64,000 nucleotides of DNA from Erwinia rhapontici (lineage in GTDB: Bacteria; Pseudomonadota; Gammaproteobacteria; Enterobacterales; Enterobacteriaceae), in NCBI RefSeq assembly GCF_012271765.1, contig NZ_VRKO01000016.1:730820-794819 (forward strand), read 5' to 3'. Position numbers and translations under genes: made by a program. Shown here in pieces: positions 18,715 to 27,953 of the stretch. The notes under the pieces are model-generated. The model saw only the letters and a list, made by a program, of their open reading frames with translations. It had not been told where the DNA came from and made no database searches. Position 1 is the stretch's first letter. Each line of letters begins with the position of its first letter.

Positions 18715-19604
18715 TATTCAACTCCCGCATCGATGGCACGGCGTACACCGTCACCCAGCAGGTTAACGATCAATACGCTCAACATAATGGCTGCACCGGG
18801 TAACATCACGGTCCAGGGCGCAACATAAATCAGTTCCAGCGAATCGCCCAGCATGGCGCCCCATTCTGGAGACGGCAACTGTGCGCCAAGATCGAGGAAG
18901 CCGAGAGCGGCAATATCGAGAATGGCCATCGACAGGGCGCGGGTAAACTCCGTCACCAGCAACGCCAGAATATTGGGCAGAATGGCGTACCACAGAATAT
19001 CCAGACTGCTGGCCCCATCAAGGCGCGATGCCACCACATACTCTTTTTCCAGTTCGTCATGCACCGCACTGTAAATAGCGCGCACCAGACGCGGCAGGAT
19101 GGCGAGGTACACCGCCAGCATGGCATGTTCCAGCCGCGGCCCGAGAAACGCGACGACGATTATCGCCAGCAGCAGAGAGGGGATCGACAGGAGTGTATCG
19201 AGCACATGATTAAGCGCCGCAGAGCGCAACCCGTGGGTCAGACCGGCCAGCACACCGAGCACCATGGCGCAGACGGAAGCCACCAGGGTGACGACAATCG
19301 CCGAGCCAACGGTGGGAGCAGCACCGCCCAGCAGGCGGCTTAACAGGTCGCGGCCCAGGTCGTCGGTGCCGAGGAAGAAGGAGACATCGCCGTAATGCGA
19401 CCAGGACGGCGGCAGCAACTGATAGCCGAGAAATTGCTGATCAAGCCCGTAGGGGGCGATCAGGCCGCCGAAAATGCACAGCAGCAGCACGGCGATAAAC
19501 GCATAGAAGCCGATCATCGCCGTGGTGTCACGGTAAAACAGCCCCCAGGTATGACGAAGGGGGCTGGGCGGTCGCTTCTCAGCGTAAATATTATCGGTGG
19601 GCAT
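18714..19604 (-). CDS. sapC: SapC, inner-membrane permease
   Basis: A 296-residue DppC/OppC-type permease with a hydrophobic N-terminal segment (about 30-52), the [21 protein letters not shown] block, and the inner-membrane signature around [24 protein letters not shown] that docks with the ATPases. Length equals E. coli SapC. In E. coli it follows sapB directly; here it is about 2.75 kb downstream of the sapB stop, with four inserted genes in between. A local promoter in 19605-20024 or read-through from the insert must supply its transcript. No strong Shine-Dalgarno is visible before the ATG. Confidence 0.94.
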   Translation of the reverse strand: MPTDNIYAEKRPPSPLRHTWGLFYRDTTAMIGFYAFIAVLLLCIFGGLIAPYGLDQQFLGYQLLPPSWSHYGDVSFFLGTDDLGRDLLSRLLGGAAPTVGSAIVVTLVASVCAMVLGVLAGLTHGLRSAALNHVLDTLLSIPSLLLAIIVVAFLGPRLEHAMLAVYLAILPRLVRAIYSAVHDELEKEYVVASRLDGASSLDILWYAILPNILALLVTEFTRALSMAILDIAALGFLDLGAQLPSPEWGAMLGDSLELIYVAPWTVMLPGAAIMLSVLIVNLLGDGVRRAIDAGVE

Positions 19605-20024
19605 GAGTTTTCACTTCAATTCTTCTGGGTGTGTTGTCGTCTGCTATGGTTTTTTGATTCATATCATAACCTTAGTCTGCATCATCCCTTGATCGTCTCG
19701 TCATGTCAGTTTTTTTATCTCAGGCGACGTGACAATTTTCACTGTGCTCGCTGAAAAGCACAGCCTGTAACGATCAGCATAGGCGATTATCCTTCGATAT
19801 CACTGTCGCAAGCAAGGGAACTCCGGCAGCAATTTATCCTCCTCACGGCACGAATGCTTCTCGGGTCTTATCGGTATCTGTTTCGGTCGAACGGTAGCCG
19901 TTTTAGTCGCCGCGTGCCGATAGTTTGCACAATCGAGCAGTCATCAAAATTTTGATTATCTTCATAACACATCCATTGTGATGGTTAAGATGAAAATGGC
20001 CCCAAACCCGAGGCCAGATTGTCA
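19605..20024. other. 420-bp non-coding stretch before sapC
   Basis: No reading frame of note. The right end carries a hairpin after the second inserted lipoprotein gene (19997-20016). The rest is where a new sapC promoter would have to be, if sapCDF is no longer read from the sapA promoter. I could not pick out a convincing -35/-10 pair on the minus strand by eye. Confidence 0.5.
19997..20016 (-). terminator. Hairpin after inserted lipoprotein gene 2
   Basis: TGGCC (19997-20001) and GGCCA (20012-20016) form a short stem around CCAAACCCGA. Read on the minus strand it is followed by TTTTC. The equivalent hairpin occurs after lipoprotein gene 1 at 21099-21115, so it was duplicated with the gene pair. 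It would act as a weak terminator. Confidence 0.45.
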
Positions 20025-20465
20025 TTATTGATAATCCTCTGCATCAGGGATAGGGACTGAATAGTCACGGGGATTGAAGGGGTAGGGCACACCATTGACT
20101 ATTTTGAACTCCGACATAATAAACCGGTTTATCATCCTCTTCGTGGGAGAACGCAAAGCGATATCAACGTTTACCTCTCCCTGGTCAGGGAATTTATAGT
20201 AGGTTTCTGGAATACAGATTTCATTGTTATCGATAGTTAAGGCGGGAAAATCCCTGTTGAAACCAGACCGTTCCGGTGCGTTTCGATCTCTTATAGAAAG
20301 GAAGTGAACGTAATAATCACCAGGATTTTCAACCTGAAAACAGAATCCGGCAGGGGGCCTGGAAACCTGCGCTATTTCATAGTGGGGAGTATAATCACCT
20401 AACAACCAACACCCTGTTAGAAGCAAAGATAACATGGCTGGAAGCAGCATTTTTTGTAACTTCAT
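20025..20465 (-). CDS. Lipoprotein, probable immunity partner (pair 2)
   Basis: The likely start is the ATG at 20465 (MKLQKMLLPAM...); an ATG four codons upstream (20477) is also possible. The signal ends in LLLTGC, so this is a lipoprotein of about 146 residues. The mature part has a compact pattern (FCFQVENPGDYYVHFLSIRDR, ERSGFNRDFPALTI, EICIPETYY) that is strongly shared with the lipoprotein at 21123-21569. It resembles proteins commonly annotated as putative T6SS immunity periplasmic lipoproteins. It follows and overlaps or abuts the HExxH gene, the order expected for toxin then antidote. Family function is inference. Confidence 0.68.
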   Translation of the reverse strand: MKLQKMLLPAMLSLLLTGCWLLGDYTPHYEIAQVSRPPAGFCFQVENPGDYYVHFLSIRDRNAPERSGFNRDFPALTIDNNEICIPETYYKFPDQGEVNVDIALRSPTKRMINRFIMSEFKIVNGVPYPFNPRDYSVPIPDAEDYQ

Positions 20466-20998
20466 TACAAGCTCCATGGGAAGGACCTCAGCGTGTATTG
20501 ATACTGGTGAATTAATTCCTGATCAGATAATTCGCTACAGTTAGTACATAAAGTATTGGACTTCCAGTCATCACGCCTTTTGGTACTTGCAAGCAGGGAA
20601 TAATCTGCAATAATTGCCGCCTGCTGCTCCATGCGGTATGTACTCAGTGGCCAACTGTTTAACGAATAGTGATAGTCTACGGCCCAACTTATCAACCCTC
20701 TCAACTTAACCTTCATACCGTGTTGATACTGCCAAACGTGTGATAACTCATGAATAAAGATGTGTTGGAACAATATTGCAGCCCGCGAAAAATCAGGACT
20801 ATAGTATTTTTTAAAATACATCTCTCCATTGGGTGACATCGATGTTCCCATACTCTGCAAGCCAAAAGGTAGGTAACTGCCTTTATGTATCCACACCTTC
20901 GCGTAATTAATCGTGTCACGAAAAATCTCTCGCGCCATCTTAAGCTCACCCGGTGTCATCAGGCGCAGACTGCCATCCTTAGTTCCCTTATCAAACAT
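20465..20998 (-). CDS. HExxH metallopeptidase-like protein, probable effector (pair 2)
   Basis: The ATG at 20998 has AAGGAA 6 bases upstream, matching the start chosen for pair 1; the protein is 177 residues. FIHELSHVWQYQHG near residue 90 contains a zincin HExxH motif. LTPGE-type MTPGELKMAREIFRD, the GSYLPFGLQ block, and MEQQAAIIADY (a possible third-ligand helix) are shared with pair 1. There is no signal peptide. The sequence resembles small proteins found beside VgrG/Rhs genes and annotated as vgr-related or Rhs-type proteins. No T6SS gene is in the window. Probable toxin delivered to rivals, or a stand-alone peptidase; inference. Confidence 0.7.
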   Translation of the reverse strand: MFDKGTKDGSLRLMTPGELKMAREIFRDTINYAKVWIHKGSYLPFGLQSMGTSMSPNGEMYFKKYYSPDFSRAAILFQHIFIHELSHVWQYQHGMKVKLRGLISWAVDYHYSLNSWPLSTYRMEQQAAIIADYSLLASTKRRDDWKSNTLCTNCSELSDQELIHQYQYTLRSFPWSL

Positions 20999-21098
20999 AA
21001 CCGTTCCTTGTTTCATCCATGGTAATTACCTTGTCAATATAGCAAATTCATTTCTTGCATCTTCATAACATATAGAGCGTGATCCTTAAGGTGAAAAT

Positions 21099-21115
21099 GG
21101 CCCCGAAACAGGGCC
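21099..21115 (-). terminator. Hairpin between the two inserted gene pairs
   Basis: GGCCC (21099-21103) and GGGCC (21111-21115) form a short GC stem directly after lipoprotein gene 1; the minus strand continues with ATTTTC. It is the paralog of the hairpin at 19997-20016 and could partly end transcription between the pairs. Confidence 0.45.
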
Positions 21116-21122
21116 TGGTTTT

Positions 21123-21569
21123 CTACTCTTTCTCGCGCATATAGTCAGCAGTAGGCACTGAGTATTCACGAGGAGTGAAAGGCTGCGGCTCACCATCGAC
21201 CATTCTGAATTCAGACACAATATAGCGACGTATCATCATTGTTTTCGTGGGTGACATTAGAGAAATGACAACGTTTATCTCACCGTATGCACGGAATTGA
21301 TAGTAATCCCTTGGGATGCAAAAATTATTTTTAGAAATGGTTAAGGCAGGTAGCTGCCTGTTGAAACCAGACATCTCGGGTGCATCTCTATCTCTGATTG
21401 CGAGGTAGTCGACATAATAATTCTCAGCATTTTTAATCTGGAAGCATAACCCATTATTCACTCTGAATGCTTCGCCGACCTCATATTGAGGTAGCTGTTC
21501 CCCTAATAACCCACACCCAGTAAGTAAAGGGAAAAATAGGGTGGTAAATAGTGATTTTTTTATTGTCAT
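21123..21569 (-). CDS. Lipoprotein, probable immunity partner (pair 1)
   Basis: A lipoprotein of about 148 residues if started at MTIKKSLFTTL (21569); the ATG at 21581 overlaps the effector stop as ATGA and would add four residues, so coupling supports that alternative. The signal ends in PLLTGC. The mature part shares LCFQIKNAENYYVDYLAIRDRDAPEMSGFNRQLPALTI and a PTKTMMIRRYIVSEF stretch with the lipoprotein of pair 2. If these are immunity proteins, divergence between copies should track divergence of their partners. Cell-envelope location is read from the lipobox. Confidence 0.68.
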   Translation of the reverse strand: MTIKKSLFTTLFFPLLTGCGLLGEQLPQYEVGEAFRVNNGLCFQIKNAENYYVDYLAIRDRDAPEMSGFNRQLPALTISKNNFCIPRDYYQFRAYGEINVVISLMSPTKTMMIRRYIVSEFRMVDGEPQPFTPREYSVPTADYMREKE

Positions 21570-21577
21570 TAACGGAT

Positions 21578-22102
21578 TCATGGGAATGCCCTTAACGTAT
21601 ATTTATACTGCTGCATTAACTCCTCAAAAGATAAGTCATCACAGTTAGTACATAATCTATTCATTCTCCAGTTAGTATGCCCGTTGAATTGTGTAAGGAG
21701 ATAATAATCTGCAATGATTGATGCCTGCTGTTCCATACGAGAGGTACTCAGTGGCCAGCTGTCTAGAGCATATTTATAGGGCGCAGCCCAGTTTATCAGC
21801 CCCCTTAATTTAACATTCATACCGTGCTTAAACTGCCATACGTGAGACAGTTCATGAATGAAGGTGTGCTGATACAAAAAGTGAGCCTTTGAATAATCAG
21901 AACTGTAATACTCTCGAAGGTACATCTCTCCATTGGGTGACATTGATGCTCTTTTAAGTTGCAAACCAAAAGGCAGATAACTGCCTTTATGTATCCACAC
22001 CTTTGCGTAATTAATCGTGTCACGAAAAATCTCTCGCGCCATTTTAATCTCGCCCGGCGTTATCAGGCGCAAACTGCCATCCTTAGTATCCTTATCAAAC
22101 AT
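21578..22102 (-). CDS. HExxH metallopeptidase-like protein, probable effector (pair 1)
   Basis: The ATG at 22102 has AAGGA 6-7 bases upstream and gives 174 residues starting MFDKDTKDGSLRL; two in-frame ATGs upstream have poorer sites. FIHELSHVWQFKHG carries HExxH, and MEQQASIIADYYLL follows about 55 residues later. Identity with the pair 2 protein is high in the N-terminal half and core and lower in the C-terminal third, where effector specificity might lie. Base composition is clearly more AT-rich than the sap genes on either side. Same strand as sap, so co-transcription with sapA-sapB is possible. Confidence 0.7.
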   Translation of the reverse strand: MFDKDTKDGSLRLITPGEIKMAREIFRDTINYAKVWIHKGSYLPFGLQLKRASMSPNGEMYLREYYSSDYSKAHFLYQHTFIHELSHVWQFKHGMNVKLRGLINWAAPYKYALDSWPLSTSRMEQQASIIADYYLLTQFNGHTNWRMNRLCTNCDDLSFEELMQQYKYTLRAFP

Positions 22103-22359
22103 CGTTAATCCTTGGTTCATCCGTGATCCATTCCTGGCAAGCATAGCAAATACACTTTGTACTAAACAGGTTGTGAGGTGTAATTTGCCTGGTGTGTCAC
22201 GTTGGCCTTCAATGGCCGGAAAAAAGAAGGGGTAACTAGAAAGGGGTATACCCCGCCAGCTTTAAGACGTAGCGGGATATTTACATAGCGGCAGTCAAAC
22301 GAATTTAATATTGCGGTGTTCAGGTTAATGAGTTGAACAACGCATAAGCACTATTGTTA

Positions 22360-23325
22360 TTAACGCAGCGCATACCACTCTTTATGCTTCAGCGGATTGG
22401 TCATGGCGCCTAAAATATCGGAAAGCACGTTAACGGCAATCACCAGGCTGCCCACTACCATCACGCCTGCGGAAATAGCGGCATAGTCCTGTTGGCGAAT
22501 GGCATTAATCAGCCAGCGTCCCAGTCCAGGCCAGCTGAATACCACTTCGGTGATCATCGCCAGCGTCAGCATGGTTGAAAATTGCAGGCCAAGGCGAGGG
22601 ATCACCGGTGGCAGGGCGTTATGCAGGACGTGGCGGCGAATAATGGTAAACAGTGACAACCCACGCGTGGCCGCTGCTTTCACGTAATTCTGCTCCATCA
22701 CTTCACGGGTGCTGATACGCAGCAGACGGATCACCTCCGTAGTGGGGGCAACGGCCAGCGCCGTCACTGGCAACACCATATGTTTCAGTGCGCTGATAAT
22801 CATTTCATGGCGCCACGGTGAATCGGTAATCCAGGCGTCGATCAGGGCGAATCCGCTAACATGCTTTACCGGATAGAGCAGATCAAAACGACCGGACACC
22901 GGGAACCAACCGAGATTCAGTGAGAAAAACAGCGTTAACAGCAGTGCAAGCCAGAATACAGGTAATGAAAATCCGAGCAGCGCCACGGCGCTGATCGCTT
23001 TGTCCTGCCACTTGTTACGCATCACGCCTGCGGCAATCCCCAGCGGTATCCCCACCATCAGCGCCACGCTAAATGCCATAAAGCAGAGTTCCAGCGTGGC
23101 AGGGAAAACCTCGCGCAGTTGCAGATTGATCGACTGGCCGTTAATGCTGGAAACGCCAAAATCGAGCTGCAAAATCCCTTTAAACCAGAACAGCCAGGCA
23201 TCCAGTAAAGACGCACCCTGCAACGGCGCGTGTGGCGTAAAGTAGCTCAGGCTGAAGCCGAGCAGCGTCAACATAAACAGCGTTACGGCAAACAGCACCA
23301 GACGGCGCAGCGTATAGATAATCAC
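22360..23325 (-). CDS. sapB: SapB, inner-membrane permease
   Basis: A 321-residue DppB/OppB-type permease (E. coli SapB is 321). It begins [26 protein letters not shown], a typical first membrane segment, and contains [41 protein letters not shown], the loop that contacts the ATPase. It overlaps sapA by 4 bases (ATGA). Downstream, the expected sapC is displaced by the inserted gene pairs. Confidence 0.95.
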   Translation of the reverse strand: MIIYTLRRLVLFAVTLFMLTLLGFSLSYFTPHAPLQGASLLDAWLFWFKGILQLDFGVSSINGQSINLQLREVFPATLELCFMAFSVALMVGIPLGIAAGVMRNKWQDKAISAVALLGFSLPVFWLALLLTLFFSLNLGWFPVSGRFDLLYPVKHVSGFALIDAWITDSPWRHEMIISALKHMVLPVTALAVAPTTEVIRLLRISTREVMEQNYVKAAATRGLSLFTIIRRHVLHNALPPVIPRLGLQFSTMLTLAMITEVVFSWPGLGRWLINAIRQQDYAAISAGVMVVGSLVIAVNVLSDILGAMTNPLKHKEWYALR

Positions 23326-24950
23326 GGTGACTTCTCCTCGCCGCCATCGCGGTAAACACCGGCAAATGAGGCATTGCCAAACGGACTGAGTACCAGCCCT
23401 TTAATATCGTAGCGATAGGCCTGCAAACGCAGAGAGTAGGCCAGCGGCAGAACCGGCAGCTCCTGAGACAACATCGCCTGGGCGCGGTCATAATAATCGA
23501 TGCGGTTTGCCAGTTGCTGCGACAGCAGCGCCTTGTGCAGCAATTCATCAAAGCCAGAGTGGCACCAGTGCGCATAGTTAGTCTGGGAAGCAATTGCCGC
23601 ACAGCTCAGCAACGGACGGAAGAAACTGTCCGGGTCATTACTGTCCGTTGCCCAGCCGGTCAGCGTCAGGTCGTGGTTCATCTCCATAAGTCTGGCTTCC
23701 TGGAAACGGCCTTCAACCTGCACGATGGTCACGCGAACGCCAACCTGGGCGAGATCTGCCTGAATCAACTCGGCAGTCTTCATCGGGCTGGGATTCCATG
23801 ACTGGGATGCCGAGGGTACCCACAGATTGAGGTGGAGATCGTCAATGCCCAGTGCCTTAAGCTGATCGCGGGATTTTTGGGGATCGTAAGGGGTCACGCG
23901 CGCATCGGTATCATAAGCCCAGGAAGCACGCGGCAGAATCGAAGCAGCGGTTTCTGCGGTACCGTAATAAATCGACTCCATCAAACGTTCGTTATTGATC
24001 GCCAGCGCCAGTGCCTGGCGTACCTCTGGGCGATCGAGCGGGGCTTTGCGCGTATTGAATGCCAGATAGGCAATATTCATTCCCGGCCGCAGCGTCAGTC
24101 GGAGGCGTGGATCATCGCGCAGGATAGAAAGCTGGCTGGCGGCAGGGTAGGCCAGCACATCGCATTCGCCGGTGAGCAGTTTGGACAACCGCCCGGTACC
24201 GCCCGCACTCATATCAATCACCACCTGTGACATGCGCGGCTTGCCCTTCCAGTAGGCGTCGTTACGTTGCAGGCGTACATACTGCCCGGCGTGATAATCG
24301 TTCAACATAAAGGGTCCGGTGCCGACCGGTTCACGGTCCAGCTGCTCCTGACGGTCCACTTTGGTGAGTTGGTCTGCGTACTCGGCCGACAGAACTGGCG
24401 CGTAGTGTGTTGCGAGATGCCAGAGGAATGAGGCGTCCGGGCTGTTAAGACGGATTTCGACGGTGTTTTTATCGATCTTTTTCACGCTCTGCACGGCGTC
24501 AGAGAACTGGAGGCTGTCAAAATAGGGATAGCTGCCGCCGTTGACGTTATGCCACGGATGCTGGCGATTAAACACACGCTCAAAGCTGAACACCACATCA
24601 TCAGCGTTCATGGTACGGGTTGGCGTGAACCATGCAGTATGCTGGAAGGGCACTTTTTGGCGCAGATGGAAACGGTAGGTCGCGCCGTCGTCCAGCACTT
24701 CCCAGCTTTCAGCCAGCTCCGGCATCAGCCGATAGGTGTAAGGATCAACATCGAGCAGGCGATCGTAAAGCTGGGCGGCGAGGGTATCCACCACCAGCCC
24801 ACTACTGGCCATCTGCGGATTAAACGTATTCATTACGCCATTGACGCAATACACGAAGCCACTCTGGCGAATATCACCAGGCGTGGATGACCATACAGGG
24901 GTACTCAGCGCGCTAAGGCTGAGAAGCAAAATTGAGAATAATTTGCGCAT
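23322..24950 (-). CDS. sapA: SapA, periplasmic peptide-binding protein
   Basis: A 542-residue extracytoplasmic solute-binding protein family 5 member (E. coli 547). A signal peptide [22 protein letters not shown] precedes the mature protein, with cleavage near residue 22-24. The [18 protein letters not shown] start, the [22 protein letters not shown] block and the [18 protein letters not shown] region are typical of SapA. It binds peptides and, in Haemophilus, haem and cationic antimicrobial peptides, delivering them to SapBCDF. It is the first gene of the operon, read away from the RyhB locus. Confidence 0.95.
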   Translation of the reverse strand: MRKLFSILLLSLSALSTPVWSSTPGDIRQSGFVYCVNGVMNTFNPQMASSGLVVDTLAAQLYDRLLDVDPYTYRLMPELAESWEVLDDGATYRFHLRQKVPFQHTAWFTPTRTMNADDVVFSFERVFNRQHPWHNVNGGSYPYFDSLQFSDAVQSVKKIDKNTVEIRLNSPDASFLWHLATHYAPVLSAEYADQLTKVDRQEQLDREPVGTGPFMLNDYHAGQYVRLQRNDAYWKGKPRMSQVVIDMSAGGTGRLSKLLTGECDVLAYPAASQLSILRDDPRLRLTLRPGMNIAYLAFNTRKAPLDRPEVRQALALAINNERLMESIYYGTAETAASILPRASWAYDTDARVTPYDPQKSRDQLKALGIDDLHLNLWVPSASQSWNPSPMKTAELIQADLAQVGVRVTIVQVEGRFQEARLMEMNHDLTLTGWATDSNDPDSFFRPLLSCAAIASQTNYAHWCHSGFDELLHKALLSQQLANRIDYYDRAQAMLSQELPVLPLAYSLRLQAYRYDIKGLVLSPFGNASFAGVYRDGGEEKSP

Positions 24951-25113
24951 AACTCTTCTGAAAATTCAGGCAATAAACAGAGTGTACCGCACTCGGAGGC
25001 TGCACCCAAAGTTTGCGAGGGCGAGGGGAAGAAAAATGCCCACAAGCGGTTAAGGGGGGTTAATAATAAGCCTGAACTTGTTATGGAAATGAGAAAGATT
25101 CTCAACAAAGTGC

Positions 25114-25145
25114 TTTACAGATCGGCTTGAGAATGATTATTATTC
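25114..25145 (+). promoter_or_regulatory. RyhB promoter with Fur box
   Basis: TTTACA (25114-25119) and TATTAT (25138-25143), 18 bases apart, form a promoter whose start would be near 25150. GAGAATGATTATTATTC at 25129-25145 is a good match to the Fur box and covers the -10 region, so iron-loaded Fur should shut it off. A weaker Fur-like stretch (GAGAAAGATTCTC) lies at 25090-25102. Confidence 0.75.
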
Positions 25146-25149
25146 CCCT

Positions 25150-25239
25150 GCGCTTCAACGGTGGCTCTACCGTGGAAGAGCACGACATTGCTCACATTGC
25201 TTCCAGTATTTTTAGCCCGCCTTGAGCGGGCTTTTTTTT
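25150..25239 (+). ncRNA. ryhB: RyhB small regulatory RNA
   Basis: The sequence GCACGACATTGCTCACATTG followed by CTTCCAGTATT (25180-25210) is the conserved base-pairing core of enterobacterial RyhB. A 5' stem-loop (CTTCAACGGT against ACCGTGGAAG, about 25153-25178) precedes it, and an intrinsic terminator (GCCCGC, loop, GCGGGC, eight T) ends it at about 25239, for a length near 90. RyhB is made under iron starvation, pairs through Hfq with mRNAs of iron-using proteins (sdh, sodB, fum and others) and promotes their decay. It lies between sapA and pspF, not near yhhX/yhhY as in E. coli. Confidence 0.92.
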
Positions 25240-25256
25240 GCCTGATTTCCCGGGCC

Positions 25257-26252
25257 TCAATCTTCACTGACACTGATATCATGCTTCTTTAACATGGCGC
25301 GCAGCTGATGATAGGTCACGCCCAGCAGCTCGGCAGCCCGGCGTTGATTAAAGCGAGCCTGAGTCAGCGCTTTTTCTACCAGCATTTTTTCCTGTTGATA
25401 CTGCCAGTGACGTAAATCAAGCGGCAGGGCGGGCAGCGCATCATCACCCTGTGGTTCTGTCGTGACGGCAGGTTCCACACGCTGGAAGGGGTTAAGAATG
25501 ATGTTGTCGAGTGGATCCTCGATGCTGGCATGGCGATAGACCGATCGCTCCACCACGTTTTTCAGCTCACGTACGTTACCCGGCCAGCCATAGCCCAGCA
25601 GGCGTTGCTCCGCTGCCGGGGTAAAACCCGGAAACAGCGCCAGGCCCAATTCGCGGCACATCTGGATGGCAAAGTGCTGTGCCATCACCAGGATGTCGCT
25701 ACGGCGTTCGCGCAGCGGAGGCAGCTGCACCACATCAAACGCCAGCCTGTCGAGAAGATCGGCGCGGAATTTTCCCTCACGGGCCAGCAGCGGCAGATCG
25801 TCATTGGTGGCGCACACCAGCCGCACGCTGACCTGCAACGGCTGACTACCGCCAACGCGTTCCAGTTGGCCGTATTCAATGACACGCAGTAATTTCTCCT
25901 GCACCAGCATCGGCGCCGTTGCCAGTTCATCAAGAAACAACGTGCCGCCATCGGCACGTTCAAAGCGCCCCAGATGGCGCTTTTGCGCGCCGGTAAAGGC
26001 GCCTGCTTCATGGCCGAACAGTTCTGAGTCCAGCAGGTTTTCATTCAGTGCGGCGCAGTTCAGCGAAATAAACGGCCCCTGCCAGCGGTCAGAGAGGTAG
26101 TGCAGACGGCTGGCAATCAACTCTTTACCTGTGCCGCGTTCGCCGATGACCAGCACGGGCTTATTTAGCGGTGCCAGACGGGAAACCTGCTCCAGCACAT
26201 CAATAAAGTTATTCGACTCGCCAAGCAGGGTATCAGGATTTTCACTCATCAT
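25257..26252 (-). CDS. pspF: PspF, sigma-54 activator of the psp operon
   Basis: I start at the ATG at 26252 (MMSENPDTLLGES); the longer reading begins with TTG. The product is about 331 residues. It is an AAA+ enhancer-binding protein without a receiver domain: Walker A GERGTGKE, the sigma-54 loop GHEAGAFTGAQKR, Walker B GGTLFLDEL, and a Fis-type HTH at the end (RRAAELLGVTYHQLRAMLKKHDI). PspF drives the divergent pspA promoter and is held inactive by PspA until the inner membrane is stressed. The intergenic region should hold its binding sites and its own sigma-70 promoter. Confidence 0.95.
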   Translation of the reverse strand: MMSENPDTLLGESNNFIDVLEQVSRLAPLNKPVLVIGERGTGKELIASRLHYLSDRWQGPFISLNCAALNENLLDSELFGHEAGAFTGAQKRHLGRFERADGGTLFLDELATAPMLVQEKLLRVIEYGQLERVGGSQPLQVSVRLVCATNDDLPLLAREGKFRADLLDRLAFDVVQLPPLRERRSDILVMAQHFAIQMCRELGLALFPGFTPAAEQRLLGYGWPGNVRELKNVVERSVYRHASIEDPLDNIILNPFQRVEPAVTTEPQGDDALPALPLDLRHWQYQQEKMLVEKALTQARFNQRRAAELLGVTYHQLRAMLKKHDISVSED

Positions 26253-26346
26253 TAATTTCACCAAGTGTTAGTGATAAAAACCACTTTAGTCGCTGCATGT
26301 CATCCTGTAAAGCGATGCACTCATTGAAAATCAATAAGATAAAAAC

Positions 26347-26363
26347 TGGCACGCCTTTTGAAT
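26347..26363 (+). promoter_or_regulatory. Sigma-54 promoter of pspABCD
   Basis: TGGCACG (26347-26353), four bases, then TTGAA (26358-26362) matches the -24/-12 consensus TGGCACG-N4-TTGCA with correct 10-bp spacing between GG and G. The -12 element has GA in place of GC. It is about 50 bases before the pspA start, and PspF enhancer sites are expected in 26265-26340. Confidence 0.85.
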
Positions 26364-26412
26364 AGTGTTATGCAGCAAGAACAACAGACACTAACTCAAG
26401 AGGATTTTGATT

Positions 26413-27078
26413 ATGGGTATTTTTTCCCGCTTTGCCGACATCGTGAATGCCAATATCAACTCGCTGCTGGAGAAAGCGGAAGATCCGCAGAAGCTGGTGC
26501 GCCTGATGATTCAGGAGATGGAAGATACGCTGGTTGAAGTTCGCTCCACCTCAGCCCGCGCGCTGGCAGAGAAGAAACAGCTGCTGCGCCGTATTGATCA
26601 GGCTGAAAGCCAGCAGGCAGAATGGCAGGAGAAAGCCGAACTGGCCCTGCGTAAAGATAAAGACGATCTCGCCCGCGCTGCGCTGATGGAAAAACAGAAA
26701 CTCACCGACCTGACCGCCTCATTGCAGCAGGAGGCCAGCCAGGTTGAAGAGAGCCTGACCCGCATGAAAGGGGAAATTGGTGAACTGGAAAGCAAACTGA
26801 GCGAAACCCGCGCCCGCCAGCAGGCGCTGACGTTACGCCATCAGGCAGCATCTTCTTCGCGTGATGTTCGCCGTCAGCTCGACAGTGGTAAAATTGATGA
26901 AGCGATGGCGCGTTTTGAATCGTTCGAACGCCGCATCGACCATATGGAAGCTGAAGCCGAAAGCCACAGTTTCGGAAAAAAGAAAACGCTGGACCAGGAG
27001 TTTGCTGAGTTACAGGCTGACGATGAAATCAGCCAGCAGCTGGCGGCGTTGAAAGCGAAAATGAATCGCAGTGAGTAA
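26413..27078 (+). CDS. pspA: PspA, phage shock protein A
   Basis: At 221 residues (E. coli 222) it starts at the ATG at 26413 with AAGAGGA 8 bases upstream. [45 protein letters not shown] is the PspA/Vipp1 opening with its amphipathic helix; the rest is long coiled coil, which assembles into rods or rings on membranes. PspA has two jobs: it inhibits PspF in unstressed cells and protects the inner membrane against proton leakage under stress. First gene of the sigma-54 operon. Confidence 0.97.
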   Translation: MGIFSRFADIVNANINSLLEKAEDPQKLVRLMIQEMEDTLVEVRSTSARALAEKKQLLRRIDQAESQQAEWQEKAELALRKDKDDLARAALMEKQKLTDLTASLQQEASQVEESLTRMKGEIGELESKLSETRARQQALTLRHQAASSSRDVRRQLDSGKIDEAMARFESFERRIDHMEAEAESHSFGKKKTLDQEFAELQADDEISQQLAALKAKMNRSE

Positions 27079-27083
27079 CGGAA

Positions 27084-27103
27084 CTGGCCACGGCAGTGGC
27101 CAG
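27084..27103 (+). promoter_or_regulatory. Hairpin between pspA and pspB
   Basis: CTGGCCAC (27084-27091), GGCA loop and GTGGCCAG (27096-27103) form a perfect 8-bp stem with no U-run after it. It sits between the highly expressed pspA and the rest of the operon, and may act as a partial terminator or an mRNA 3'-end stabiliser. The role is inference. Confidence 0.5.
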
Positions 27104-27134
27104 AACAGTTAAGCTTAACCTTCAAGGAACGTGA

Positions 27135-27362
27135 ATGAGTGTCTTCATTATTGCCTTACCCCTGACGTTGTTTCTGCTGTTCGTCGCGCCGATCTGGCTC
27201 TGGCTGCATTACACAAAACGCCAGAACGGTGGGGCGGAACTGTCGCAGAACGAACTGCAACGGCTTCAGCAGCTGACCCAGGACGCACGCAAAATGCGTG
27301 AGCGTATTCAGGCGCTGGAAGCCATCCTCGATGCCGAGCATCCTCAGTGGAGGCAGCCATGA
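27135..27362 (+). CDS. pspB: PspB
   Basis: A 75-residue protein with one N-terminal membrane segment (IIALPLTLFLLFVAPIWLWLHY) and a short cytoplasmic coiled coil (LQRLQQLTQDARKMRERIQALEAIL). PspB joins PspC in the inner membrane to sense stress and pull PspA off PspF. The stop overlaps the pspC start (ATGA). Confidence 0.95.
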   Translation: MSVFIIALPLTLFLLFVAPIWLWLHYTKRQNGGAELSQNELQRLQQLTQDARKMRERIQALEAILDAEHPQWRQP

Positions 27363-27706
27363 GTCAGAAGAAACTGTACTGCATCCCTGAGCAGGGGAAG
27401 CTCAAAGGTGTCTGCGCAGGGATTGCCGACTATTTGGGTGTTCCGGTGTTACTGGTGCGTGTGATTGTTATCATGTCGCTGTTTTTCGGTTTGTTTTTAC
27501 TCACCATCGTGGGCTATCTGCTGCTGGCCGCGATACTGCCGGATATGCCGCCGAGTGAGCAGGGCCGCGACAAACCACTCAGCGCACATCAGCTGTTGGA
27601 TGAGCTGAGCGCCGAGCTGAACGGTGGCGAGCGTGAGTTGCGCGAGGTAGAACGTTATGTCACCTCGGAAACCTTTAGCGTACGCAGCCGTTTCAGTCAG
27701 CTGTAA
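27359..27706 (+). CDS. pspC: PspC
   Basis: The ATG at 27359 overlaps the pspB stop and gives 115 residues. [31 protein letters not shown] is the PspC-domain signature, followed by a membrane segment ([25 protein letters not shown]) and a C-terminal tail with an amphipathic stretch. It is the membrane partner of PspB in stress sensing, and its C-terminal part contacts PspA in studied species. Confidence 0.95.
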   Translation: MSQKKLYCIPEQGKLKGVCAGIADYLGVPVLLVRVIVIMSLFFGLFLLTIVGYLLLAAILPDMPPSEQGRDKPLSAHQLLDELSAELNGGERELREVERYVTSETFSVRSRFSQL

Positions 27707-27735
27707 TCTTCCGGTCCTTTTTCAGGAGTCATATT

Positions 27736-27948
27736 ATGCGTCACTGGCAGCCCCATCCGCGCCTGAAAAAGGCCGGAAAATTTATTCTCATCAGCGCCAT
27801 CACTTACGGTCCGGCCGGATTAAGCGGCTGGGCGGTGAAATCGGTGGCTCGCAGGCCGCTGAAGATCCTGCTGGCCTGGGCACTGGAACCGTTACTAAAA
27901 CGCGTGATGCGCAGGGCCACCGCGCGCTGGGTGAAGCCCTCATCCTGA
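27736..27948 (+). CDS. pspD: PspD
   Basis: A 70-residue protein with basic ends and a weakly hydrophobic stretch ([21 protein letters not shown]), matching PspD in length and position after pspC. E. coli PspD is a peripheral inner-membrane protein of unclear role. A Shine-Dalgarno (CAGGAG) lies 11 bases before the ATG. Confidence 0.85.
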   Translation: MRHWQPHPRLKKAGKFILISAITYGPAGLSGWAVKSVARRPLKILLAWALEPLLKRVMRRATARWVKPSS

Positions 27949-27953
27949 GTCAA

